64,000 nt of DNA. Origin: Omphiscola glabra. Its lineage: Eukaryota > Mollusca > Gastropoda > Lymnaeidae. Below are positions 38,701 to 46,659 of the stretch, one piece after another. The stretch covers positions 7,957,793-8,021,792 of the forward strand of contig OZ024798.1 of NCBI GenBank assembly GCA_964017045.1. The letters run 5' to 3'. Position 1 is the first letter of the stretch. The number at the start of each line of letters is the position of its first letter. Under the pieces are notes generated by a model that was not told the origin of the DNA, made no database searches, and saw only the letters and a list, made by a program, of their open reading frames with translations. The position numbers and the translations under genes were made by a program.

Positions 38701-41700
38701 AAATCTTTAAAAAGGGCTCGTATTTTTAAAGTTTTAAGAAAAAAAGTTCCTCAAATTTTCAGATTGATTTTAATATTTAATTATTTTGTACATTTCATTT
38801 TCATGAAGCTTTATTTCTGACTTTTTTTAATTGTTGGCTCTCTGAGATAGGCCCTGTTATCATTGATTTTGTTATTAAATACTTAAAGCTTAGGGATCAC
38901 TGAAAAATTGTATATGCTGAGACTGGAAAAAAAGGTAACCACTTTTTATAATGATGAAAACTAACAGTAAATATTTATCAATTTTTTAAAATCTAAAACT
39001 CACTGAAATTCTAACATATTGATGATTAATTAGACACAAAGAATTTGTGTAAATAAAAAAATATACGTTCAGCTTTAGTAATTATTATACAAAATACAAA
39101 TGTAGTCATCAGTACAAAAACTAACCCCGACTTATATATATAAATTTAATTTATACTAACTTGAATGTTTTTTAAATATTTTTTTGTACTGATGAAGGCA
39201 TTAGCAGAAACGTGTACATTTGTATTTTGTATAATCATTATTAAAGCTGAACATATATTGTTTTATTTACACAAGTTGTTTATGTCTAATTAATCTACTT
39301 TAAAGCTTTATTGCAGTCTAACACTCCTTATAAAATAATTATACATTTTATTCAACTGTTTTTTTCCACCTTTAACTTCAACACAGGCTTAAAGATGACC
39401 AATAGCTGCATCTATAACTGGCTGATCAAACTCATCCCATACATTAACAATTCACTCCTGGAGCTCTTAAATGGTTCTGATCTTTGTTCTGTAATCCTTC
39501 TCCTGCATTGTTCCCCAAATCTTATAATCAACCGGATTTAAGTCAGGACTATTTACTTGTGTTTTTCATCATTATTAAAAGGGTGACCTTTTTTCCGGAC
39601 ACAGTGTAGAATTGTTATATATGGAAACTTTTGATATTTTTGTCTAGGTCAAGTCGAAGCCGAAAAACCCAAGAGTCAAGTTCAAGTATAGATAGCAGTG
39701 ATACAGCTCAGAAAAAGTTTGGCAGTGCCAAAGCCATCTCTTCTGATCAGTTTTTTGGTAACAAAGACAATGATGTGAGTGATTAGAAAACTTTGATATG
39801 TTATTATTATTATTATCATAAGAAGTTTTTTATAGTGTAGTTCCCCTACCTAGGGCTGGGCTCACCACGCTGTACATACAATTTAACAAACATAATCATG
39901 AACTTAAAAATTAACATACATTAATTAAATAAAACAAAACAAATGTGTATTTGCCGAACCATTCCATAACTTTTTAAATGTCAAGCCATGAACGGCACCC
40001 AGCAGTATCGTCTATCGGTCAGAGGGGGTAATCAGTCAGGATAGTAGAGTTAAAAGTAAAAGAGATGTTTTTTGGAGATGTGTTTTTTAATGCAGTTTTG
40101 AAGGCAGTGATTGTTGGTATATTGCGGGTGTGTAGGGGAAGAGAATTCCATTGTTTGGGGGCACAGAAAGAGAAAGATCTTTCACCATATGTTTTTGTGC
40201 GAGTCTTGGGGACAGAAGGAATACGCGCATCTGTAGACAGTGGGAAGTTTGGTTGAGAAGTTCGGTTAGATAGGACGGGCGGGGATTTGAGAAAAAGTTG
40301 TGGCAGACAATAGAGAGTTTGTAATCAATCCGTGCTTGTAAAGGGAGCCAATGAAGTGAATGAAGTAGTGGTGTGACATGATCACGTTTTTTTGCCTTTA
40401 AAACTAGCCTAGCAGCTGAGTTTTGAACCTTTTGTAGTTTTTCTAAGAATTGTTTTGGTGAACCTGACAGAAGAGAGTTGCAATAGTCAAGACGAGAGAG
40501 AACAAGAGGCATAGACTAGGGTTTTTGTTGCACTAATTGTGAGGTAGTGGCAATGGAGCTGATCTGACAGATAGCAGTGTATGCAGAGCGACAAATGTGA
40601 GAGATATGATTATCGAGAGACATGTTGTTAGACAAAATATAACCAAGATTCCTAGCGGAGGATGTAAACTGTATGTCGGAATTACCTGCTTGAAACGAGG
40701 TGGAAAGAGCTGAGTTAGATGATAATTTGTGATCGTAAACAAGGAGTGCTTCCGTTTTGTCATCGTTCAGTTTCAATTTGCTGAGTGTCATTCATGACTT
40801 GACATCTCCAATGCTCTCCCGCAAAGTCCGGACATCGAAATTGACGGGATGAGTATGCTTGTATAGCTGCTTGTCATCCGCGAATGACTGACTCTTCACA
40901 GCATGCCTTCCGAGCAAGAGTTCTCATTTCTTTAGGAAATCTTCTCTATTTCTCAAATTAAAACGCACATTAAAGAAATCTAACTACGATGAATTATTTA
41001 AATAAACACTGCTTATTGTTGCCTAAATGTACATTTTTATATTGATTTAATTTGTATTTTTTATTTTTATTGTTTCATATAGTTTGAAACCAGGCAAAAT
41101 TTGAACCGGCTAGAAGGTCAGTCATCCATCTCAAGTGATGATTTCTTTGGAGGAAGCACCACCAGTTCTCGCAGACAAAATTATGGCAGTTCTACCCCTG
41201 ATCTGCAGGACATAAAAGATGGGGTCAAGCAAGGTGTCACCAAAGTGGCTGGAAAAATATCTAGTTTGGCAAATGGAGTCATGTCTAGTTTACAGGTAAA
41301 CCAAGTTAATCAATTTAATTTGATTTAAATATGCTAATTTAAACATTTCACATAGTAAGGAAACACCTTTGGCATATTTCTTCTAATCTGATGTGGAATG
41401 TTTAAAAGTAAGTGGTTTACGAGTATTAATTGATGTGTAATTGTAATTTATTTGTGTTATATAAACTATTGTTTTTCAAATTGGCTATATCAATAGCTGT
41501 ATGAAAGTGAATAATTATTGTAAGACAAGCTGACCCATATTTCAGTGATCTTAAATCAGTGGTTCCCTAGTGGCTTTCTTTTGGAATGAAAATGTAGTGA
41601 CACAGCAATAATACAACACTGAGACATACCTTCAGAAACCACATTCGACTCCCGAAAATGCTTTATCAACAACTTTTAAAAAAATCTACAATAAAAGAAA

Positions 41701-44700
41701 CATCCAGAATGTATATTAAAAAAGCTGAAGTTTAATGAAACATTTTACTTTCTTTAATTATAATAATTTGTTTAAATTTATGGTATAGGCAGGTTTTTGT
41801 TACAGAATATCAATTAAATTCATCAGTAATGGATGGATGAAAAGGAGTGTGTTTACACAGATGGATGACCCCAAACCCCCAAAACCCCATAATTTACCTC
41901 CAAAGATGGTAACATAATTTTCCCTGCTGCCTACATCATTTATCGTCACACCTTACCTGTTTTAACACTTCTTGACATACACTTTAATTATCCACCATAA
42001 TTGACAGACTACAGTAACACCCTAATGCATAAATAAAAACCATCTTAGGAATATCTGAGAAGATATGGTTTAATTTGTATAGAAGTCCGGTTAGATGTTC
42101 GTGTCCTGTTTCAATAATTTTAGTGTTTCAATAATTTTAATGGTTATTTATTCTTTCCTCCTAAATGAATGTAAGTTGAGGTTCATAAATGAATACCTAA
42201 TTCTGTAGTTTATTTTTTTATATGAGGCAATGCAATTCATCCCATGGCCCTTTGCAACCTTTCCATCAGTTTTAATTTTTAAAAAAGTTAATAAAAAAAC
42301 AAGTAACTGGTTTGTCTGCATTTGGGATGACATTTATTTATTTAGATATTTTTGTGTGGAAATAAGCACTTAAATATTTGCAGATATATTAAATATTGAA
42401 GTATCACCATTAAATATTTTGTTAACATTTAAGCAGTATCAATTTTTGAAGCTATTTTATAATTCATTTTTCGAATTGTAAATCTAATCATGCCCTGGAT
42501 GTGCTACAACCAGGCACTCACTGGGTGTCATATTTCCATAGTTCAAAATCTTTTTGACTTTGGAAATATTTCATCAGCACACCATTACTCTACGTCACAC
42601 CATTTGGGAACCATTGTGTTTTGCTATAGAATCTCCTGGTTTTAGAATAATGTAATTGTTCCCATATTATTTATTGACAACTGTTACTAAAATCTATTGA
42701 TGGAAGAAAAGTTAATAGAATCATTTAAGCATGTGAAGGACATAACCATGGAGTAGGTTGATTTGTTGCTGCTACTCATCCCTGAAATTTAAATATGCCT
42801 AACAAGTTTACGACAGGCTTGTAATGAAAACTCCTTGTTTGTCCTGCAGCGTAAATAGACCAGTTTAGACCTAATACTTGAGTCTTTATTTGTAGTCAAA
42901 GGTAAAAATTTTGTGTGGAGGACATTTTATATCTTGACATCTAGTTTATTTCTTGTTTTTTTCTTCCTTTTTTTTCTATGCTATTTTATCCCTTTTTTTG
43001 TTATTGAGTTTTTTTTTTGTGGAAACAAACTTCAATATTTCTTGAGTTATCCAAAGAATGTCCAGGTAAAAATTTCATTTGTGTTGTTTTAGCTGTTTTA
43101 AGAATTAAGTATCTCATAACACACTTCCTTAATGGTTTATATGAAGTTTAATGAATTAAGAAAGACAAGATAAGCTTTGCTAATCTGTTGTAAAACTTAT
43201 CTACATTTGATAAATAATATTTGTTTAAGTTCATTATAAAACATTCTTGTTTTATCATTACCTAGGAATGGGTTGTGTTCTAGTAGAACACATAAATAAA
43301 TACTGACCTGTCTTGTAATTTTTTGAAGTTACCATAGATTTGATTTATTTTGTTTCCACAAAGTGTTGACATGCTTGGATAAATTGGGTGACCTTCTCTC
43401 TGTGTATCCATGAACTCTTTTTTTTTTCTGTTGTTGGTATCAATCATCATCCATATTACTATTACCAAAATTGTTTATTGTAAAAGTTTTAACTTGTGGT
43501 TATTATTATTATTATGATTTGTCTGTAAAGCACAATCTTAACATATAAGGCTTAAAAGTGAATTTTTGTTTTGAGCTAGTCTTTGAGAAAATCTATAAAA
43601 CATTTTGTCTTACCAAATCTTCTTGTGTGTTAACCATGATGCCTTTTTTAAAATATTTTTTATTTATGGTCTGCCCCAGCTCCTTGCATTTCTGGAAATC
43701 TGTTAACAATATTTATTCTTTATGTCCTGATGTACAATTTGTTTAAAGGGATTAATAAAAAAAAACTAATCCATGATGAATTTGTAAAAGAAAAAATTAT
43801 GAAGTATTTTTTGTGTGTTTGAACTTGCTACTCTTCAAACAAAGCATTGTTAATTCATCGCTAATGGAGTTGCTATTTTACTACTTACTAAATTATGTTT
43901 GAAATATGTTCAAACATTTGATCTTGAATGTATTTTAGTTTTATTTATTTAAAAAAAACAACACTACTTTTTTCATTAATTAAGACATTAAACAACAGGC
44001 TGGTAACATGTTTTATTTAAGCTTTATTTTTATAAAACTGTTTCTAATTTTGTTGTCTGTGAAATATTTTTACTAATAAAAGTATAAAAAATAGTTAAAT
44101 AGTTCCTGAAAAATACATGTTCTAAATTTGTTTAAAAGTGCTTCTCAAACTATGGATCCTGTATTGCTCCCAGTGATTGCACTAACCAACAGTAAAAGGT
44201 GTTCATGTAGGTTAAAGAACTCTTCAATCACTTGACTTATGGGACATGAGGCAAATAAATGTGCGCTTGACTTATCTGATTTTATAAGTTTGAGTAGCAC
44301 TGATGTAGGCTAAAGAAGAATTAAGCTTAGAATATTTTACTGAAAGCATGCTTGTGTCCGTCTTACAGGAATGGGGTGATGACTTCTGACCAATGTATGT
44401 GTGGGTCAGTTTTTCTCTTAGGAAAACTGACCCATTGACCTTCCCCAGAGCATGTATAAGATGGTAGGGCAGTTCATTCTGTTTAGTATGTGTGCACTTT
44501 ATTATTTAATCCTATTCTGCTTCTTGAGTACTTCCTCACCTTAGACAAAATAAATAATTTATTACATGAAATTATCTACAAAACTTATTAAAATATCCAC
44601 ACCAAAAAGGAAGAAAATAATCTTTAAAAGCCATTAATGTAGACATTTACTAGTGTTAATAATAGTGTACTTTTGATTATGAAAATTTAAACTTTAATTT

Positions 44701-46400
44701 TCTATTACTGTGATTGTCATTTTTTCTAAAACTTTTGAAAAAGAAACTTTCTTAAAAACAATGCTGAATATTTTGCTGTCTTAAATAATATTCTGATAGA
44801 TTGTAGCATGTAATTCTGATTTCTTTTATTAACTTTAAGGTTACTATTTTTATCCATAACTTGTCTAATTTTAGTGGGGTATAATTTTATTTTGATTGTT
44901 TAGTTGTTGCTTGTTGTATTGTTTAGAGACTTAGCTAACAATTTAACAAATATTCATCTGATATCACCAAAATATTTTGCTTTGACAGCTGAAATTATAC
45001 AGGAAAAAAAATAAATAGTTGCAATGCAAATACAAAAATATAACTTGTAAAGTTTTGCTGAAGGGCATGCCATAAAGATTGCAGCTATTATTGGCACATT
45101 TTGATTTTTTTGCTTTGAAACTATTCTTTAATTTTTGCCTAATCTATTTAGCTTGAAATTCTTGAATGATAGAAATTTATCAGACAATCCTTACTTTATT
45201 TCTTATATTTTCATATCCAGTGCACACTAAGCATATTTAATGTTAAGTGTTCCTATTTTCTTACAGTAACCTGAAAAAATTATCAATGCTTATTATAAAT
45301 TAACCAACTTGTCTGCAAAAGTTTTAGTCATATCAGGATACTATAAATTTTCTTATAAATTTTTAATGAAGCATCCATTGAAGTATTTTATACCTTGGCA
45401 TTCAACAGATATGATGCTTTGTTTTTAGCTTTCTCCTGGAACAAATTGTTGCTTAACACTCTAAAGTTTAATCTTTAAAAAAATGTCTTAAACCCAGTTT
45501 AGTTTTAGATGTGTTTAGCACTGAAGATATTAACACCATCTTAGCAACAGTAGCGTGTTCTTATTCTTAACTATACTATTTCCAGTTTGTGATGATTAAA
45601 AATTTGTATAGCATTGTCTGCATATCAATACTTCTTTATCATTTTTTAAACTCACCCTCATTTAAGCATCATTCTATACAAGTATATCAGCTTGCTAATA
45701 ATTTAAAGGGGCTAATTATCTAGATGTGCCCATATAAAAGAAGTTATTTTTTACTGTTTTTTTTCTCTTTAAAAAATGGTAGCTCAATATGTTGGCTTTT
45801 TAAATCAATAGAAATTGAACAATAAATGGCTGTTCAAGCCAAAAAAAAAAAGCTGACAGCTTGTTCCGATTTGAACTAACTTGCAACCAAAGAGGGACAG
45901 AGTAAGACTGCTATTAAATGGGTTAATTGAAATATTATGATCCATAAAATTATATTCCAATATCTTGATGATTTTTAACAAGGCCTTCAAAAATCTGGTG
46001 CATGACATTCTCTTGTCTTTAAAGTTTCATGGACATGTTACAAGAAATTGACAGAAATATAAACTATTGGCTGGAACACTGAAAAGCAGTTTTTTAAAGA
46101 TAAAATAATTAAATTTTTGTTGTTGTATTTTTATATTCCAACATTAATATTTGCATAAATCTTAATACTATAGACTTATTTGTTAAACTCCTTATTTTGG
46201 CTATTTCATTAACATTTTCCCCTAGACTTACTAAAATATTTGAAATGATAGAATTTGACATTCTTGCCTATTGATTTTTTAATAGATTTTGAGTAAATTG
46301 CTGAATTAGTTAGATTTGAATTTGTTGTATAGAGTTGATGAGAATTAAACTTATGTCATGTCACGTCTCATTTTTATCTTTAAAGGATCGGTATGGATGA
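14654..46400 (+). CDS. ARFGAP2/3: ArfGAP2/3 orthologue (ADP-ribosylation factor GTPase-activating protein), 13 exons
   Basis: The joined exons are 14654-14725, 26597-26788, 27133-27264, 28771-28957, 29123-29244, 33084-33226, 33383-33511, 33727-33903, 34735-34881, 36931-36993, 39648-39774, 41083-41295 and 46386-46400. All have GT/AG borders and matching phases, giving 572 codons (human ArfGAP2 and 3 are about 520). The ArfGAP zinc finger is C26-x2-C29-x16-C46-x2-C49, with the catalytic arginine R54 (CxxxxR). A basic/acidic middle region follows. The C-terminal ISS motifs ([22 protein letters not shown]) and the tail DGVK…[14 protein letters not shown] are diagnostic of ArfGAP2/3 rather than ArfGAP1. 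The family stimulates GTP hydrolysis on Arf1 at Golgi membranes and works with the COPI coat. Acceptors at 44369 and 48632 could give other C-termini. Confidence 0.95.
15028..15195. repeat. Inverted-repeat-rich segment
   Basis: Several copies of CTACCAAT/ATTGGTAG in both orientations, including CAATAGCTTCTAGAGAGCTATTG (one long palindrome given here by its arms CAATAGCT / AGCTATTG, about 15090-15112). The same motif recurs at 18240. It may be subterminal sequence of a foldback element. Confidence 0.5.
15241..17290. other. No gene seen; intronic
   Basis: AT-rich, with long runs of AATAATA-type low-complexity sequence at 15930-16350. Bases 16915-17065 recur in inverted orientation at 23430-23575. 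Confidence 0.45.
16915..17065 (+). repeat. Dispersed repeat, inverted partner of 23430-23575
   Basis: The reverse complement of this stretch (GACCCACTTTCCAAATTTCTG…) matches 23430-23575 at roughly 80 percent. Class unknown. Confidence 0.6.
17300..17640. mobile_element. SINE-like repeat
   Basis: More GC-rich than its surroundings. AAGACTAAGTCAAGACGACT (17474-17493), with its neighbouring TGCAGTGGATGACC, matches the far part of the SINE copy at 62930-62990. No clear Pol III boxes are visible here. A 78-codon open frame inside it looks accidental. Confidence 0.45.
18240..18272. repeat. Perfect 13-bp palindrome with 7-base loop
   Basis: ACTACCAATAGCT (18240-18252), a 7-base spacer, then AGCTATTGGTAGT (18260-18272). 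It is related to the weaker palindrome near 15090, 3.1 kb upstream in the same intron. Confidence 0.8.
18300..20400. other. No gene seen; intronic
   Basis: AT-rich, with low-complexity runs. No recognisable element end or exon. Confidence 0.45.
20431..20518. promoter_or_regulatory. Promoter-like motif cluster inside intron 1
   Basis: CCGGAAGT (ETS core, 20431-20438), CCAAT (20471-20475) and the palindrome ATCACGTGAT (20509-20518) fall within 90 bases. Together they resemble a TATA-less promoter, but each motif is short and no transcript is apparent. Confidence 0.2.
20990..21172 (-). repeat. Minisatellite, 15-16 base unit (left arm, copy 2)
   Basis: About a dozen units of GTGACAAAACGACAA with small variants. 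Its inverse forms the right arm. Confidence 0.9.
21928..22124 (-). mobile_element. SPIN-like nonautonomous hAT element (197 bp)
   Basis: Ends CAGTGGTTCTCAACC and GCTGAGAACCACTG, with a perfect 8-bp target duplication AATTAGGC (21920-21927 and 22125-22132). The interior contains GGGTCGCGACCCACAGG, GGTCGTTCGACCCCC and CCGATGGTCTTAGGC. From memory these blocks match the SPIN (Space Invaders) nonautonomous consensus known for horizontal transfer among tetrapods, insects and a pond snail. Copy 1 of the host element has the empty site (AATGAGGC, about 4093-4100), which confirms the boundaries. The family assignment is from memory; the structure is seen directly. Confidence 0.88.
22400..22772 (+). 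mobile_element. hAT-type MITE nested in copy 2
   Basis: CAGTGTCTCCCAACC…TTGGGAAACATTG, flanked by ATGCAAAG and ATGTAAGG, an 8-bp duplication with two differences. It sits at the same site as the one at 4354-4727, so it was present before the two composite copies separated. Confidence 0.75.
22815..22968 (+). repeat. Minisatellite, 15-16 base unit (right arm, copy 2)
   Basis: About ten units of CTTGTCGTTTTGTCACC and shorter variants, reaching almost to the element end. Confidence 0.9.
23430..23575 (-). repeat. Dispersed repeat, inverted partner of 16915-17065
   Basis: Shares CATTTCTGCCTTATTTTG and the AATGCAATATACAACACAA block with the reverse complement of 16915-17065. Confidence 0.6.
24010..24300 (+). 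repeat. TATA-bearing dispersed repeat (possible LTR fragment)
   Basis: CTATAAAAGGCC at about 24041 is a strong TATA-like box. Bases 24228-24285 match 943-985. This combination suggests part of a retrotransposon LTR, but no TG/CA borders could be fixed. Confidence 0.35.
24310..26590. other. No gene seen; end of ArfGAP intron 1
   Basis: AT-rich. It contains one inverted MITE end at 25814-25851 (same family as 7993-8154) and a less AT-rich patch at 26100-26240 of unknown nature. Confidence 0.45.
26597..26788 (+). CDS. ARFGAP2/3: ArfGAP exon 2 (zinc finger)
   Basis: 64 codons in phase 0 after a CTTTAG acceptor. They encode [12 protein letters not shown] through FLCIDC and VHRSLGVH to GGNANA, then the donor GTTAGT. 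This is the catalytic ArfGAP fold: all four zinc cysteines and the arginine finger are present. Confidence 0.97.
27133..27264 (+). CDS. ARFGAP2/3: ArfGAP exon 3 (end of GAP domain)
   Basis: 44 codons, [11 protein letters not shown]… to MRQHGTK, with the donor GTATGT. It continues the GAP domain directly (family: .AFF.QHGC) and contains the YHSRAA.LYR helix. Confidence 0.96.
27265..28770 (+). other. ArfGAP intron 3; nothing else seen
   Basis: AT-rich, with a short (AT)n run near 28300. Confidence 0.7.
28771..28957 (+). CDS. ARFGAP2/3: ArfGAP exon 4
   Basis: 62 codons plus one base after the TTTCAAG acceptor, starting [10 protein letters not shown] and ending NGKPEE, with the donor GTTAGA. 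An acidic linker just after the GAP domain; the phase 1 end fits exon 5. Confidence 0.9.
29123..29244 (+). CDS. ARFGAP2/3: ArfGAP exon 5
   Basis: Begins with the last two bases of an Asp codon, then [15 protein letters not shown] and ends TPAAKKG, with the donor GTACTT. Family members read SVEGLNTSP and PAAKKGLGA in the same place. The Ser/Pro phase-1 join is exact. Confidence 0.92.
29414..32909 (-). mobile_element. RNase H-bearing LINE (I/Nimb-like), 3.5 kb, in ArfGAP intron 5
   Basis: Flanked by a perfect 12-bp duplication AATCAAATATCA (29402-29413 and 32910-32921), so the insertion limits are exact. Broken frames on the - strand give the end of an endonuclease ([11 protein letters not shown], about 31960), a reverse transcriptase ([20 protein letters not shown], about 30750; ADDLVIW at about 30670, with the preceding Tyr codon replaced by TGA), an RNase H ([20 protein letters not shown], about 29900) and a Cys/His-containing tail (CPICRYF…CRHC, about 29640). 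RNase H after the RT marks the I group. Most of the endonuclease and ORF1 are absent, consistent with 5' truncation. Inactive. Confidence 0.9.
33084..33226 (+). CDS. ARFGAP2/3: ArfGAP exon 6
   Basis: [20 protein letters not shown]…KQ plus two bases, after the TTTTGTAG acceptor and before GTAATT. Matches the conserved KKGLGAQKV stretch and the predicted helix of the COPI-binding basic region. Confidence 0.95.
33383..33511 (+). CDS. ARFGAP2/3: ArfGAP exon 7
   Basis: Completes a Met codon, then [20 protein letters not shown] to [10 protein letters not shown] plus two bases. Strong family match (SMRLAYQEL; ERLGMG). The TAG that would follow in frame is part of the donor GTAGGC. Confidence 0.96.
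33727..33903 (+). CDS. ARFGAP2/3: ArfGAP exon 8
   Basis: Completes Lys, then [18 protein letters not shown]… to EIVSSNWSS. Aligns with the family's SVSHS.LS.M segment. The second half is acidic/Ser-rich with FFDDEFE. Donor GTAATA. Confidence 0.94.
33977..34470. mobile_element. piggyBac-type MITE (494 bp) in ArfGAP intron 8
   Basis: Perfect 14-bp terminal inverted repeats CCCATTCAATCCAG / CTGGATTGAATGGG are flanked by TTAA on both sides (33973-33976 and 34471-34474), the target of piggyBac elements. Inside the left end the AATCCGGCCA block is repeated (about 34009 and 34035). No transposase is encoded. Confidence 0.9.
34735..34881 (+). CDS. ARFGAP2/3: ArfGAP exon 9
   Basis: Completes Lys, then [20 protein letters not shown] and [12 protein letters not shown] to NND, donor GTAAGT. 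Gly/Trp/Asp-rich ([13 protein letters not shown]); vertebrate proteins have no close match here, so it may be lineage-specific. Confidence 0.88.
34890..36930. other. ArfGAP intron 9; repeats only
   Basis: Contains a hAT-type end (GATTGAGAACCACTG, 35811-35825) without a visible partner, and a diverged copy of the mariner-type MITE at 35868-36022. Otherwise AT-rich. Confidence 0.55.
35868..36022. mobile_element. Mariner-type MITE, diverged copy
   Basis: Shares CTTAAAATCGTACAAT, TAATACATTATCTT and the right end GTAAACAGGTCTG with 7993-8154. The left end has decayed. Confidence 0.75.
36931..36993 (+). CDS. ARFGAP2/3: ArfGAP exon 10
   Basis: A 63-base exon: completes Ser, then [20 protein letters not shown] plus two bases. 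TGCATGCAG acceptor, GTAAAT donor. Strongly acidic. Support comes from phase and splice sites plus codon content; short, so slightly less certain, and skippable without a frame change. Confidence 0.82.
37000..39020. other. ArfGAP intron 10, first part; nothing coding seen
   Basis: AT-rich. A 53-base-period tandem duplication (GATGTGAAAGCAGGGGGTTG) lies at 37769-37860. The open frame at 38396-38665 has no supporting features. Confidence 0.5.
39020..39297. mobile_element. Foldback MITE
   Basis: A long imperfect inverted repeat: GATTAATTAGACA… at 39022 against …TGTCTAATTAATC ending about 39296, with arms of roughly 80 bases sharing GTGTAAATAAA and ATACAAAATACAAATGTA. A second, inner hairpin near 39186 contains GTACTGATGAAGG. 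No target duplication could be fixed. Confidence 0.7.
39648..39774 (+). CDS. ARFGAP2/3: ArfGAP exon 11 (first ISS motif)
   Basis: Completes Trp, then SSRSRKTQE to [20 protein letters not shown] and NKDND, with the donor GTGAGT. KFG.AKAISSD.FFG is the hallmark Glo3/ISS motif of ArfGAP2/3, linked to COPI-coat responsive regulation. Confidence 0.97.
39805..40918 (-). mobile_element. CR1/L2-like LINE, 5'-truncated, in ArfGAP intron 11
   Basis: The same family as 11605-13295, with the same 3' UTR (GGGCTGGGCTCACCACGC) and a (TTA)n simple-repeat end at about 39803. Retains the C-terminal part of the reverse transcriptase, including [10 protein letters not shown] and [12 protein letters not shown]. 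Frame breaks are present. The element is in antisense orientation to the host gene. Confidence 0.9.
41083..41295 (+). CDS. ARFGAP2/3: ArfGAP exon 12 (second ISS motif and C-terminal helix)
   Basis: 71 codons from [20 protein letters not shown] through [20 protein letters not shown] to [14 protein letters not shown], donor GTAAAC. Matches DLQ.FKDGVKSVAGKM..LANGVMNSLQ of vertebrate proteins. Ends in phase 0, so any terminal exon must start in phase 0. Confidence 0.97.
41559..42618. mobile_element. Possible nonautonomous hAT element
   Basis: CAGTGGTTCCCTAGTGGC at 41559 and its rough inverse …ATTTGGGAACCATTG near 42618 could be the two ends of one element of about 1.06 kb. No 8-bp duplication is seen, so they may also be two unrelated ends. 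Confidence 0.35.
42620..44130. other. ArfGAP intron 12; nothing coding seen
   Basis: AT-rich, with T- and A-runs. Confidence 0.5.
44136..44302. mobile_element. hAT-type MITE (about 167 bp)
   Basis: Inverted ends AGTGCTTCTCAAAC and GTTTGAGTAGCACTG (one mismatch). Target duplication not preserved. It ends 66 bases before the candidate alternative exon at 44369. Confidence 0.5.
44369..44389 (+). CDS. ARFGAP2/3: Candidate alternative terminal exon of ArfGAP
   Basis: After a good acceptor (GTGTCCGTCTTACAG) the frame demanded by exon 12 reads EWGDDF and a stop. This would replace the conserved DRYG ending by an acidic/aromatic one. It precedes the canonical last exon by 2 kb. The short length means a chance match is possible. 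Confidence 0.4.
   Translation, partial: EWGDDF
46386..46400 (+). CDS. ARFGAP2/3: ArfGAP terminal exon (DRYG, stop)
   Basis: After the TATCTTTAAAG acceptor, the sequence reads GAT CGG TAT GGA TGA in the phase left by exon 12. SLQ-DRYG is the conserved C-terminus of vertebrate ArfGAP2/3 (which add SY), so this tiny exon is real despite its length. Confidence 0.93.
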   Translation, partial: DRYG

Positions 46401-46640
46401 TAACAGGATTGGAAAGGTATGACTTTGTACTACACTGTGACCATGATCTACAACCAGCTCACCACTGTCAACTGTTTAATACCTGAGATTGAAAAAGGAT
46501 TTATTTTTTATATTAAAAAAATCTTAAAATGTTCAGCAAATAATTTTTTAAAAGTATATATATTAATGTAATTTTTGGGTCAAAGAAGGATTTTTTAAAA
46601 CCGGAACTTTTTTTTGGTCATGATTAAATGTATTAAGGAT

Positions 46641-46650
46641 AATAAATAAA
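46641..46650 (+). terminator. Candidate poly(A) signal of ArfGAP
   Basis: Overlapping AATAAATAAA, 240 bases after the stop codon. The region has many AATAAA matches by chance, so the choice is tentative. Confidence 0.35.
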
Positions 46651-46659
46651 ATCCATTTT

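Noticed and set aside
39186..39225. Hammerhead ribozyme-like core (CTGATGA…GAAAC)
   Set aside because: The two conserved boxes are present, but the stem II closing pair is missing and the flanks pair only as one hairpin, so the three-way junction cannot form.
43010..43065. A further ArfGAP exon ending at the GTAAAA donor near 43066
   Set aside because: No acceptor with a proper tract and no frame continuing between exon 12 and the known last exon.
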